Shown: piece after piece, positions 9,284 to 17,635 of the stretch
Position numbering within the stretch: the stretch's first letter is position 1
How the letters are laid out: every line of letters begins with the position of its first letter
Assembly: GCF_035825295.1 (NCBI RefSeq)
Contig: NZ_JAYMGI010000002.1
Location: 3,016,001 to 3,080,000 of the forward strand
Direction of reading: 5' to 3'
DNA from: Actinacidiphila sp. DG2A-62
Lineage (GTDB): Bacteria; Actinomycetota; Actinomycetes; Streptomycetales; Streptomycetaceae
Length of the DNA stretch: 64,000 nucleotides
Position numbers and translations under genes: made by a program
Notes under the pieces: generated by a model
The model's input: only the letters and a program-made list of their open reading frames with translations
Told to the model about the DNA's origin: nothing
The model's database searches: none

Positions 9284-9697
9284 ATGGATCCACAGGTAAC
9301 CACCCTTGCGGGTACTGCTGGTACGACTATCGTCACGCTCATGGCCACGGATGCCTGGCAGCGCACGCGAGATGGAGTCGTTGCCATCTGGCGCGGTGTG
9401 CACCCAGAGCGGGCTGAGTCTGTGGCTGATGAACTTGCCCAGACTCGTGAGGAACTGCTGGCCGCACGGAGCAGCGACGATCAGCAGACAGAGATCGAGC
9501 TTCAGGTGGAGTGGCGCGGGCGGATTCGCCGGCTACTGCTCGCTGATCCCAACTCCGCCGAAGAGCTGCGGGCGCTGCTGAACGACGTGTCACGTCAGCA
9601 TTCGGCGGGCAGCAACCCTGTACATATGGAGGCCCACGCAACAGGACATAGCCGGGTCTATCAGGCCGCTCGCGACCAACACATCCAAGAGTCATGA
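9284..9697 (+). CDS. Candidate Bell-like effector with C-terminal amyloid signalling motif
   Basis: A 137-residue protein. Residues 5-24 (QVTTLAGTAGTTIVTLMATD) are hydrophobic and glycine/threonine-rich. Residues 40-105 are helical and charged with coiled-coil character. Residues 118-135 (ATGHSRVYQAARDQHIQE) match the N-terminus of the next gene's product (ASGQARVYQAGRDLYVND), with a shared RVYQAxRD core. This is the layout described for bacterial amyloid signalling (BASS) pairs: a small, often membrane-active Bell-domain effector ends in the motif and the adjacent NLR begins with it. The ATG at 9284 follows a GGGGGG purine-rich stretch. The stop overlaps the NLR start (ATGA), so translation is coupled. 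Base composition is clearly lower in G+C than the chromosome. The effector role is inferred from architecture; no enzymatic motif is present. Confidence 0.75.
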   Translation: MDPQVTTLAGTAGTTIVTLMATDAWQRTRDGVVAIWRGVHPERAESVADELAQTREELLAARSSDDQQTEIELQVEWRGRIRRLLLADPNSAEELRALLNDVSRQHSAGSNPVHMEAHATGHSRVYQAARDQHIQES

Positions 9698-11943
9698 GTA
9701 ACTCTCAAAGCCGCATGACGATTGGCGCACAAGCATCCGGTCAAGCAAGAGTATACCAGGCAGGTCGCGACCTCTATGTCAATGACGGCGGCGACCCCGT
9801 TGTTCCGCCAACCGTCATTCCCCTGAGCCGAGCGGGACTTGCAATCGGTGAGTTCGTCGGCCGTGATGCCGAGATCGAGAACATCCTCTTCCACCTCCGA
9901 ACGGCAGAAGGAGGCACTAGCGACCGCACTGTTCTAGTGCTATCAGGACTTGGTGGCATCGGAAAGACCGAGCTGGCCACACGGGCCGCCTTCCTTGCAA
10001 TTCACCAAAAGCTTTTCCCTGGCGGCGCCGTTTCTGTCAACCTACGCGGATACGACACACCATCCGATCTCTCTGTGTACCCACATCAACTCTAATCGCC
10101 AGTTCTCAAGGCCCTGGGAGTCGACGCAATCGACCCGACACCCGAAAATCTTGCTCCGCAATTTCATGCCGAATTGGAAAAGCGAGCAAGGGCCAAACTG
10201 CCCGTTTTAATCCTCCTGGATAACGTCCGCAATCCGGAGCAAGTTCTTCCTCTCATCCCAAACGCCCCTGCACATAGGGTCATCATCACATCTCGGAATT
10301 CTATTGCCCCACTAATCCCCGGGGCGACTAATGTGCGACTAGACGTGCTTTCACCCGAAGAAGCAGCAGTCCTCATTAGCGCCAAAGCGAGACGGAAACT
10401 TCCTTCCGAGTCCGCTGTCGAACTAGCAAATCTGTGCGGTCGTCTACCTCTGGCCTTGAGCATTGTTGGGGCAATTTTGGCCTCCGATCCAGACCTGAGC
10501 GCATCAGAACTTGCGGGTGAGCTTACACAAGAAGAGCAGCGACTGGCGGGACTGGAACATGAAGAAGTTGCCGTACGTGCAGCTTTCGAGCGATCCTACG
10601 TGCGACTGAGTGAATTCCATGCTGCAGCATTCAGATCGGCGGCGCTTAACCCGAGCGCTGACTTGTCAGCGGAATCAGCTGCCCTACTGCTCAACACAGA
10701 TCACCTAAAGGCGAAGCGGGCTCTGAGGTACCTGCTCAACTGCCATTTGTTGGAGAGAAGTGAATTCCCGGGGCGGTGGAGAATGCATGACTTGGTACGC
10801 TTGTACGCGGCCGAGCTGTCGCGGATTGTCGATACCAAGGAATCTCGCGACGCTGCTCAAACGAGACTCGTATCCCGCCTCGAACATCGAGCCGCCTGTG
10901 CCGCCGAATGGATCAACAGTCACCCACGAGATCAACTGACCGACGGTTTTGAAAATCGGACCGGAGCCATGGAATGGCTTACTGCCGAAGCGTCAAACCT
11001 GGTCGCCAGCGTTGCAGTATCCGCAGAGCTGGGAAAGTACGACACGAGCGCAGACTTGGCAGCGTCGGTTGCGTCATATCTCAACAACGTTGCGGATTTT
11101 CCCTCCTCTCTGTCTGTATTGTTCACCGCAATGGAGGCTGCGAAAAAATCCAACGATTTGTCGCGCCTATGCGGTGTCTACAACAATCTCGGCATTGCAT
11201 ACAACTCGATGAGGAAGTATCGCCACGCAGTGCGCTGGTTCAATAAATCGGTTGCTCTTGCGCACTCCCTGAAAGATCACGATCAGGAGGCGCGAGCGCT
11301 TATCAATCTGAGTGGCGCACTTAGGGACCTGATCGGCGTTGAGGCCAGTATGGAGCCTTTGACTAGAGCCATGAGAATCAGGGGAGACTACGGGGAAGAA
11401 GGAGGTTTTGCTCTGACCAACCTCGGGATCTCTCTCCGTGAGGCGGGAAGGTTCCAGGAGGCTGAGGGAGTATTGCGGCGGGCCCTAACCGTCCATGCTC
11501 GCAATGGAGCGAAAAAGGCAGAGGCATCGACTCTGGCTCAGCTCGGAACAACGCTGATGCAGAGGGCGGAACAAGAGCACTCCACTCCCCACCTCCGAGA
11601 AGGCGCGAGGTATCTCAATGCGGCAATCGCAGCATACCGAGAAGTAAGAGATAGCCAGGGTGAAGCGATGTGTTACTTGAATCTAGGAAACGCAGCAATT
11701 TTGGCTTCCGACGTCAAAAAAGCCTTGGAATCCTACCAAGTTTCCTTGCAGATCTTTCGTGGCGTGGGAGACGACCACGGGCAGGGAATCGTACTTACGG
11801 CTATTGGGTCAGCCCTGATTTCCACCGGAGAGGTTGAGCGTGGGCATTCCGCGCTAAGAGAGGCTAAGCGGTTTCTTGAGCAGTTTCATGAGCCCGACCG
11901 GAAGCGCTTGATAGACCAGTATCTTCATAACTCTGGCACTTAG
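9694..11943 (+). pseudogene. NB-ARC/TPR STAND ATPase (NLR) with N-terminal amyloid motif; in-frame TAA
   Basis: A 749-codon frame is interrupted by one TAA at 10093-10095 (codon 134); both sides are in the same frame. Domains in order: amyloid-like motif (residues 12-31, GAQASGQARVYQAGRDLYVN), P-loop GLGGIGKTE (about 86-94), Walker B LPVLILLDNV and sensor VIITSRN (about 168-205), GxP motif CGRLPLALSIVG, winged helix ending in the MHD-type RMHDLVRLYAAEL, then TPR-like helical repeats to the end (YNNLGIAYNSMRKYRHAVRW, INLSGALRDL, and others). This is a complete APAF1/NLR-type sensor. In such systems ligand binding by the repeats drives oligomerisation, and the N-terminal motif templates the partner effector. 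The stop falls after the P-loop and would abolish the full-length protein unless read through. The gene is A+T-richer than its neighbours, which indicates transfer. Confidence 0.8.
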
Positions 11944-11978
11944 CTCGGTGGACGCGCGCTCCAGTACAGCGGTGAGTG

Positions 11979-12707
11979 TTACCCAAAAATCATTGCTCCG
12001 TCCCACACCCGTTCGAAGCTCTCCGCGTAGTTGGCCGCGAGCATGCCGTCCTCGGTGGGGCGGACGTGGAGGACGGGGGCCGCGGCTGCGGGTTGGGCGT
12101 AGACGTGGGGGTTGATCAGGAGGTCGTCGTCGGCGCGGTAGATGGAGTTGTAGAGCGCCGTGCGGTGGAGGCGGAGGAGGACTCCGGGTTCCGCGGTGAG
12201 GGGGCGGAGGAGGGCGAGGGCGTTGCGGATGCGGGCGGGCATCGCGTCGCCGATGCCCTCGGACTCGCCGCGTTCGGCCGCTTCGGGGCTGTCTGGGTCG
12301 CCGAGCAGGATGCGTACCGAGACGCCCGCGCGCGCCCGGTCGGCGAGGGTACGCAGGATGCCGGGGTCCTCGACGAGGAACAGCGCGCTGTACGCCAGGA
12401 TGCCGATTTCCCGCTCGGCGCCGGCGAAGTGGCGCAGCCACGTCTCGCGCGGCACGGCCCAGCGGTGCGGGTAGATCGCCAGCACCTCGCCGCCGGGTGG
12501 CAGCCGAGGGCGCAACTGACGCGTGGCGGGCCACAGTTCGTGCTCGTCACGGCCGACGAGGGCGGCGAGCGACGCGCGGTTGCGCGCGTACGGAACGCGG
12601 CCCGCGCACCACTGCTCCACGGTCTTGGGGTCGACGCCGAGCTGGGCGGCGACATCGGCGGCGTCGAGGCCGGCGGACATGAGGGCGCGACGGAGCGCGT
12701 CGTTCAC
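11979..12707 (-). CDS. XRE-type regulator with PLD-like C-terminal domain
   Basis: A 242-residue protein. Residues 1-60 are an XRE-like helix-turn-helix (LDAADVAAQLGVDPKTVEQW). The C-terminal 170 residues form a degenerate phospholipase-D-like domain (EIGILAYSALFL, VRILLGDPDSPEA, LRLHRTALYNSIYRADDDLL), where the HxKx4D motif has become HRTxLYNSIY. Catalysis is therefore unlikely and a sensing role is more probable. It is a clear paralogue of the protein at 16403-17140, with the same length and order. It lies convergent with the NLR gene (35 bp gap) inside the integrative element. Such proteins accompany transfer regions of Streptomyces elements. Its promoter lies in the 290 bp before 12997, where GTCCCT-GACG is repeated near 12752-12775. 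Confidence 0.75.
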   Translation of the reverse strand: MNDALRRALMSAGLDAADVAAQLGVDPKTVEQWCAGRVPYARNRASLAALVGRDEHELWPATRQLRPRLPPGGEVLAIYPHRWAVPRETWLRHFAGAEREIGILAYSALFLVEDPGILRTLADRARAGVSVRILLGDPDSPEAAERGESEGIGDAMPARIRNALALLRPLTAEPGVLLRLHRTALYNSIYRADDDLLINPHVYAQPAAAAPVLHVRPTEDGMLAANYAESFERVWDGAMIFG

Positions 12708-12996
12708 GCTTCCCCCTTGTTCGGGGTGTGGACGGCTTCAGACTACCCAAGAAGTCCCTAGACGTCCCTCAAGACGCGGTGTCCGCGCCGGAGCGTGGGC
12801 CCGACGCTCGTGCCACGGACCCCGGCACCTCGCCCGCACCCTGTGGCGTAGGCGGTAGGCAGTACCCCAGACCGGCCGGGGCAGGAACGTCTCGAACGGA
12901 GCGAGCAGCCTTGGCCAGCATGCAGGAACACCCGGCGCAGCAAGCGGCCGTGAGCGCCAGGTCCCCGATTCCCGGCGTCGCGGGAGTCGTACGGTG

Positions 12997-13821
12997 ATGC
13001 GCGTTCTTCCCTGGGCCGGCGAGGACGGTCAGCCCGCGTACGTGGACGAGGCGGACGAGGACTCGTACGTCTCACGCCTGGCGGACGGGCTGGAGTCCGT
13101 ACAGCTCGCGATGGCCGAACGGCTTCTGCGCAACGTCGAGGCGGCGTGGGCCGATCGCCGCCCGGACACGGACCTGACGGGGATGGTCCCCCACCTGTGC
13201 CACGCCCTGCGCGACTCGATGCGCATGGCCAGGAGGCTGCGCGAGCGTCTTCTGGGGCCGGGTCCTGTGGATCAGGACTCGTCCGCCAGGGTCTACGCGG
13301 CGCTGGCCCGTGAAATCGCCCTCGATCAGGTCGACTTCGCGCCCACGGCGGCCCTGCCCGAGCGCGTCGAGGCGGGGCCGGAGTCCGTCGCCCACCGGTG
13401 GCCCGCCGAGCCCGCGTCCGTACCCGCGGCCCGGCGGACGCTGCGGCGCTGCCTGAAGCGGTGGGACATGGCCGATCTCGCGGACACAGCCGAACTCGTC
13501 GTGACCGAACTGGCCGCCAACGCCGTACGCCACGCATCAGGCCCCGACGACCGTCTCATCGAGATCCGGTTCGGCCGGCTGCCGGGCGGCCGGCTGCGCA
13601 TCGAGGTCCACGACACGGACGACACGAAGCCCGAGCGCGACGAGCTGTCGGCCGACGCGGAGTCCGGGCGCGGTCTGCTCCTCGTGGAGGCGCTCACGGG
13701 CGGGCGCTGGGGCGTCGGCGAACGTGACGGTGTCGGAAAGCTCGTCTGGGCCGAGTGCGCACCCGCTGACGAGGCGGCCGAGACCGAGCAGACCAACGCG
13801 GGTACGGGAGCGTCCCGATGA
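12997..13821 (+). CDS. RsbW-like HATPase-domain regulator
   Basis: A 274-residue protein whose C-terminal half is a GHKL/HATPase_c_2 domain of the anti-sigma RsbW type: N box ELVVTELAANAVRHA, G1 region VHDTDDTKP and G2 box ESGRGLLLVEAL. The N-terminal 120 residues are helical and unclassified. Such single-domain kinases usually bind ATP and regulate sigma factors or partner proteins. The ATG at 12997 or the GTG at 12994 could start it; a GGGAG lies about eight bases upstream. The stop overlaps the next gene (ATGA). It opens a short plus-strand cluster with the DUF6907-like, GntR and HD genes in the integrative element. Confidence 0.75.
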   Translation: MRVLPWAGEDGQPAYVDEADEDSYVSRLADGLESVQLAMAERLLRNVEAAWADRRPDTDLTGMVPHLCHALRDSMRMARRLRERLLGPGPVDQDSSARVYAALAREIALDQVDFAPTAALPERVEAGPESVAHRWPAEPASVPAARRTLRRCLKRWDMADLADTAELVVTELAANAVRHASGPDDRLIEIRFGRLPGGRLRIEVHDTDDTKPERDELSADAESGRGLLLVEALTGGRWGVGERDGVGKLVWAECAPADEAAETEQTNAGTGASR

Positions 13822-14291
13822 CGAACGCCGAGCGGGAGACGGCGCGTTCGGGCGAGTGGACCATCACCACGACGGACGGGGAGACGGTTCGCGGCTACCT
13901 CCCCGACTGGGCTCAGGACGACCCCAGCCGCAGCGGCGTCCGTCCCGACCGGCTCCATCTCGCCTTGGCCGACATCGAGTTGGAGGCCAACCTGCGCGGC
14001 CTGATCCTCCCCGTCACATTAGGTCAGGCCCCGGCGGAGGCCACCCCCGTCCTCGCGGTCACCATCGGCTGCAAGCCCTTCGGCGAGAACGACGAGCCCC
14101 GCACGCCGACCGCCCGCGTCCAGATCGTCGACGACTTCTGGATCGACGACCTCGGACCGGACGACCTCGCGGACCTCGGACGGCAGTTGCGAACGCTCGG
14201 GGACTTCCTCGTCACGACGGCGAAGTCGGTGCTGGAAACTGCCCGCGCCGACTGGGAGCGGCACGGGCCTGCGTCCCGGCCGCACGGGTGA
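13818..14291 (+). CDS. DUF6907-like hypothetical protein
   Basis: A 157-residue acidic soluble protein, translationally coupled to the HATPase gene (ATGA overlap). It contains DGETVRGYLPDWA, a central GxPVLAVTIGCKPFGEN strand, VQIVDDFWIDDLGPDDLADL and a C-terminal helix. I recognise it as the type annotated DUF6907, common in Streptomyces and in its integrative elements. No catalytic motif is visible. A 156-bp gap to the next gene contains nothing I can identify. Confidence 0.65.
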   Translation: MTNAERETARSGEWTITTTDGETVRGYLPDWAQDDPSRSGVRPDRLHLALADIELEANLRGLILPVTLGQAPAEATPVLAVTIGCKPFGENDEPRTPTARVQIVDDFWIDDLGPDDLADLGRQLRTLGDFLVTTAKSVLETARADWERHGPASRPHG

Positions 14292-14447
14292 CGGCCCGGT
14301 GCCCGCACCCCGGCGAGCCGGACGCGTGCTCGGCCGCGCCCGGTTCGCCACCCGCTCCCATGCGCGACGATGGAGGCAAGCGGCGACGCGGGCCGAGGCG
14401 AGTCCCGGCCCGCTTCACCGCCACACACCACGAAAGGACGGCACCGG

Positions 14448-14897
14448 GTGGGTTCGCGCGCGACGCCGTGGGGCGCGTACAGGACGATCACGGACGCCAT
14501 GCGCCGCCGCATCGCCGAGGGCGAGTTCCCGCCGGGTACGCAGCTCCCCGGCGAAGCCGCGCTCAGGGCCGAGTACGGCGTCGCGCGCAACACACTCCGC
14601 CGGGCGCTGGCCGATCTCGAACGCGAGGGCCTGGTCGTCACCGTGCCCGGCCGGGGGCGCCGGATCGCACAGCCCGGGGAGTCCGCCGCCCCGGCGCCCG
14701 CCTTCCGGCGGATCTCCGCGGACCTGCGCGCCGCGATCGAGCGCGGCGAACTGGGCCGGGGCGACGTGCTGCCGAGCGAGACCGCGCTGACGCAGCGGTA
14801 CGGGGTGTCGCGCTGGACCGCGCGGCAGGCCCTCGCCGAGCTGGAGTCCGCCGAACTCATCGAGACACGTCACGGCAAGGGCCGTTTCGTACGGTGA
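14448..14897 (+). CDS. GntR-family regulator with two tandem winged helices
   Basis: A 149-residue protein made of two GntR-type winged-helix units and no ligand domain. The first is IAEGEFPPGTQLPGEAALRA...VARNTLRRALADLEREGLV; the second is IERGELGRGDVLPSETALTQ...VSRWTARQALAELESAEL. The GTG at 14448 is chosen because AAAGGA lies nine bases upstream. Element-borne GntR proteins such as KorSA/KorA repress tra and replication genes; this one may bind the 21-bp palindrome at 17356-17376. The double-winged-helix form without an effector domain is unusual and may let one polypeptide bind two half-sites. Confidence 0.75.
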   Translation: MGSRATPWGAYRTITDAMRRRIAEGEFPPGTQLPGEAALRAEYGVARNTLRRALADLEREGLVVTVPGRGRRIAQPGESAAPAPAFRRISADLRAAIERGELGRGDVLPSETALTQRYGVSRWTARQALAELESAELIETRHGKGRFVR

Positions 14898-14923
14898 CGT
14901 CCACCCGGGATAGCCTCGACACC

Positions 14924-15469
14924 GTGCAATCCGTCCCGTGGTCACAGCAACTCGCCGGCGACCTGCTCGCCGAGGCGCTTCCGCGTCGCTGGGCGCACAG
15001 CCAGGGCGTCGGCCGCAAGGCCGAGTCCATCGCCCATCTCGTCGGGGGCGACGCCGAGTTGCTCGTCTGCGCCGCGTGGCTCCACGACATCGGCTACGCG
15101 CCGAAGCTGGTCGACACCGGACTGCACGCCCTCGACGGCGCCCGCTACCTCCGCGACGTCGAACACGCCGACCCGCGCCTGTGCGCTCTGGTCGCCTACC
15201 ACTCCTGCGCCCACGTCGAGGCCCGCAACCGCGGCCTCGGGGACCGCCTGGCCGCCGAGTTCGAGCCCGTGGGCGGCCTGCTCGCCGACGCGCTGATCTA
15301 CTGCGACATGACGACGACCCCGACCGGCGAACCCGTCGACGTCGAACAGCGGCTCTCCGAGATCCTCTCCCGCTACGGCCCCGGAGCCGTCGTCACCGCC
15401 TCCATCACCGAGGCGTCGCCGCGCATCCTCGCCGCCGTGCGGCGCGTCGACGAGCTGCTCGTCACGTAG
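14924..15469 (+). CDS. HD-domain phosphohydrolase-like protein
   Basis: An HD-superfamily protein of about 181 residues: metal-binding motif H...HD in RRWAHSQGVGRKA and CAAWLHDIGY, with later VAYHSCAHVEA and DALIYCDMTT. The open frame also offers GTG 14894, overlapping the GntR stop. I prefer GTG 14924 (MQSVPWSQQLAGDLL) because TAGCCT lies seven bases before it, the usual spacing of a -10 box for a leaderless actinomycete mRNA. HD proteins of this size cleave nucleotides or act in signalling; the substrate is unknown. It ends convergent with the gene at 15462 (8-bp overlap). Homologues accompany DUF6907-type and GntR genes in Streptomyces elements. Confidence 0.75.
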   Translation: MQSVPWSQQLAGDLLAEALPRRWAHSQGVGRKAESIAHLVGGDAELLVCAAWLHDIGYAPKLVDTGLHALDGARYLRDVEHADPRLCALVAYHSCAHVEARNRGLGDRLAAEFEPVGGLLADALIYCDMTTTPTGEPVDVEQRLSEILSRYGPGAVVTASITEASPRILAAVRRVDELLVT

Positions 15470-15926
15470 CCGCGCGGCTCGACCGGACGAGCCTGCCCTG
15501 TTCGTCGCGGTTCCACTGGCGGCCGGCGCTGTCGAGGAACTCGATCTCCACGGGTTCCGGCTCGACGTAGGAGCGCAGCCAGTCGCGCGGGGCGGGACGG
15601 CGGACGGTCTTGCCGGGCGGGACGAGGCCTATGAACTCGGTGCGGGACTCCTCGCCCGCCGGGGCCGGCAGCGGCAGTTCGACCTCGTATATGGGCATGT
15701 CGCTGGCGTTGTGGACGTGGAGGGCGAGTTCCCGGGTGCCGTCCGGGCGCAAGTGCGCCTCGACCCACGCGCTGACGCGGGCCGCCTGCGCGCGGTGGGC
15801 CTCCTCCTCGCGGTCGGCCTCGCGCCGGTGCTCACGGCGCAGGAGGACGAATCCGGTGCCGAACGCGCCCACCGTGCCGACCGCGTTGAAGACGTTGGCC
15901 GCCGAGTCGAGCCAGCCGCTACCCAA
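15462..15926 (-). CDS. Small single-pass membrane protein
   Basis: A 154-residue protein with one N-terminal membrane segment (AANVFNAVGTVGAFGTGFVLL), then a charged helix (RREHRREADREEEAHRAQAARVSAW) and a beta-rich C-terminal domain (LALHVHNASDMPIYEVELPLP, RTEFIGLVPPGKTVRR). It starts at a TTG overlapping the Nudix stop by eight bases, so it is co-translated with the Nudix gene. I do not recognise a family. The position in the transfer cluster suggests a role at the cell envelope. Confidence 0.6.
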   Translation of the reverse strand: MGSGWLDSAANVFNAVGTVGAFGTGFVLLRREHRREADREEEAHRAQAARVSAWVEAHLRPDGTRELALHVHNASDMPIYEVELPLPAPAGEESRTEFIGLVPPGKTVRRPAPRDWLRSYVEPEPVEIEFLDSAGRQWNRDEQGRLVRSSRAAT

Positions 15927-16395
15927 GCTGGGGCAGCCCTTCGCCGCGGAGGTAGGCGTCGATGCGGTGGCGCATCGAGCGGTCCATCGTCAGGCCGGCG
16001 ACCTCGTCGCGCGGCACCCACACCACCTCGCGGGACTCGTCGCTGGGCGTCGGGTCGCCGCTGACGTACCGCGCGGTGAAGACGATCGAGAACTCCTGCC
16101 GGACCTCGTCGTTGCTGGTGTAGTGGATGACGTGGCGCGGGTCGGTGTAGATGCCGACGAGACCGGTGATCTGGCAGTGGATCCCGGTCTCTTCGAGGGT
16201 CTCGCGGACGCCGGTCCGCACGATGGACTCGCCGACGTCCATGGCGCCGCCGGGCACCGCCCAGTTGCCGTTGTCGCTGCGGCGGATCATCAGGACGCGG
16301 CCGGCGTCGTCGGTGACGATGACGTTGGCCGAGGGGACGATGCTGTTGGCCTTGGGCGCGCGGGGGTCGTCGAAGTAGTCGAAGCGGGTGGGCAT
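15919..16395 (-). CDS. Nudix hydrolase, Pif-like
   Basis: A 158-residue Nudix protein. The full box is present (GAMDVGE, then SIVRTGV, then RETLEETGI), so it should bind Mg2+ and cleave nucleoside diphosphate derivatives. It lies seven bases downstream of an XRE/PLD-like regulator in a Streptomyces transfer cluster. In pSAM2 the Nudix protein Pif confers transfer immunity, and this context suggests the same role. That is inference from family and neighbourhood, not from a specific motif. The following membrane-protein gene overlaps its stop. Confidence 0.8.
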   Translation of the reverse strand: MPTRFDYFDDPRAPKANSIVPSANVIVTDDAGRVLMIRRSDNGNWAVPGGAMDVGESIVRTGVRETLEETGIHCQITGLVGIYTDPRHVIHYTSNDEVRQEFSIVFTARYVSGDPTPSDESREVVWVPRDEVAGLTMDRSMRHRIDAYLRGEGLPQLG

Positions 16396-16402
16396 GCCGT
16401 CG

Positions 16403-17140
16403 TCACTCCAGTTGCCGGGCGCCGTCCCAGACGCGTTCGAAGCTGTCCAGGTAGTTGTTCACCATGCCGCCCCCGGCGACCTTCCGGAGGTGGATAACGG
16501 GGGCCTGCGATGCGGTGAACCCGTAGATGTGGGTGTTCACCAACACCTGATCGTCCGCGCGGTAGATCGAGTTGTAGAGGATCGTGTCGTGGAGCCGGAA
16601 GTCGATGCCGGTCACGCCGCGCAACGGCCGGTACATCACCAGGGCGTTGCGGATCTTTGCGGCCATGGCGTCGTCCACGCCCTCGTCCGCACCGCGTTGG
16701 GCGACAGCGGGACTCTCCGGGTCGCCGAGCAGTATCCGCACGCGCACCCCGGCGTCCGCCTTGGCGCGGAACACCTGGTGCGTACCGGCGTCCTCGGACA
16801 GGAACAGCCCGCTGTAGACGAGGACCCCGATCTCCTCCTCCGCGGTCTCGAACAGGCGGCGCCACAGGTCGGAGGGCACCGCCCAGCGATGCGGGTAGAC
16901 GGTGACGATCTCGCTCTCCGACGCGCCGGCGACCTGGTCGGGGGTGAGCGCGTCGGGCCACAGATAGGTCTCGTCCAGGCCGAGTTGCGCCGCGACGGCG
17001 TACCGGTGCCGCCGGTACGGGGTGCGTCCGGTCGTCACCCAGCGCTCGACGGTCTTCGGGTCGACATCGATCGCGGTGGCCAACTCGTCGAGCGTGAGCC
17101 CGCGTTCGAGCAACGCGGCACGCAGGCGCTCATTAGGCAT
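16403..17140 (-). CDS. XRE-type regulator with PLD-like C-terminal domain (paralogue)
   Basis: A 245-residue paralogue of the protein at 11979-12707. It has an N-terminal helix-turn-helix (LTLDELATAIDVDPKTVERW), then a degenerate PLD-like domain (EIGVLVYSGLFLSED, VRVRILLGDPES, FRLHDTILYNSIYRADDQVL, SFERVWDGARQ). It is first in a minus-strand operon with the Nudix and membrane genes. Its promoter region contains a CGAGACG/CGTCTCG inverted repeat (17161-17192) that it or the GntR protein could bind. It is divergent from the tra operon, the usual position of a transfer repressor. Confidence 0.75.
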   Translation of the reverse strand: MPNERLRAALLERGLTLDELATAIDVDPKTVERWVTTGRTPYRRHRYAVAAQLGLDETYLWPDALTPDQVAGASESEIVTVYPHRWAVPSDLWRRLFETAEEEIGVLVYSGLFLSEDAGTHQVFRAKADAGVRVRILLGDPESPAVAQRGADEGVDDAMAAKIRNALVMYRPLRGVTGIDFRLHDTILYNSIYRADDQVLVNTHIYGFTASQAPVIHLRKVAGGGMVNNYLDSFERVWDGARQLE

Positions 17141-17160
17141 TCATCGACCTCAAGACGTCA

Positions 17161-17192
17161 CGAGACGGCTCCACAATAGGCGGGACGTCTCG
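17161..17192. promoter_or_regulatory. Inverted repeat upstream of the XRE/Nudix operon
   Basis: CGAGACG at 17161-17167 and its complement CGTCTCG at 17186-17192 lie 20-52 bp before the XRE start codon. This fits an operator over the promoter, possibly for autoregulation. Confidence 0.45.
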
Positions 17193-17272
17193 CACACGTC
17201 CAGTCATGTAGTGATGACGTACCGCGTTGCGACGGCACTCTCGGTGATGTCGGCGCGGACCCGCGCCGACCC

Positions 17273-17302
17273 CCGTTGAGTCCCGTTGAGTCCCGCTGAG
17301 TC
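17273..17302. repeat. Three 10-bp direct repeats in the tra promoter region
   Basis: CCGTTGAGTC, CCGTTGAGTC and CCGCTGAGTC follow one another without gaps in the divergent region between the XRE regulator and the transfer operon. Iterated 10-bp spacing places each unit on the same DNA face, as in iteron-like or regulator-binding arrays. Confidence 0.5.
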
Positions 17303-17355
17303 GCAGCACTCGATCCCCGCCTTGACAGTACGTCAGTCGCTGGCCACCGTGGACG

Positions 17356-17376
17356 TGAACATGTTGGACATGTTCA
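17356..17376. promoter_or_regulatory. 21-bp palindromic operator before the transfer operon
   Basis: TGAACATGT and ACATGTTCA are perfect 9-bp arms around a 3-bp centre. The site is 48 bp before the first transfer-operon gene, just before an AT-rich TTCATATACC stretch that may be a -10. It is a strong candidate site for the element's GntR (KorSA-like) or XRE repressor. Confidence 0.6.
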
Positions 17377-17423
17377 TATACCGCGTTCGAGTGGTGCGGC
17401 TCCCCGAGAGAGGAGTCGTCCCC

Positions 17424-17633
17424 GTGAACGTCATCCCCGACCCCGAAGAGGACCCGCGATGCCTGTGCGGAGCCCTGCTCACCGCGCCGGAGCGCCGCGG
17501 CCGGCGGAACGCCGGGCTGTGCCGCAAGTGCCGCGCCCGCGCCCATTGGCAGCGGCGCGAGCAGGCGCGGCGCCGCGTGACCGCCGGCCGCGTGTCTTCG
17601 ACCGCCGCAGCGCGCGGGAAGCGGAGGGCCTGA
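17424..17633 (+). CDS. Small Cys-rich Arg-rich protein of the transfer operon
   Basis: A 69-residue protein. CLCGALL and CRKCRAR supply four cysteines in two close pairs, as in a zinc ribbon, followed by a strongly basic tail (RAHWQRREQARRRVTAGR). The GTG at 17424 has GAGAGGAG ten bases upstream; longer in-frame starts would cross the palindrome and are rejected. It is first in the operon leading to the translocase. A nucleic-acid-binding role is plausible but unproven. Confidence 0.6.
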   Translation: MNVIPDPEEDPRCLCGALLTAPERRGRRNAGLCRKCRARAHWQRREQARRRVTAGRVSSTAAARGKRRA

Positions 17634-17635
17634 CC

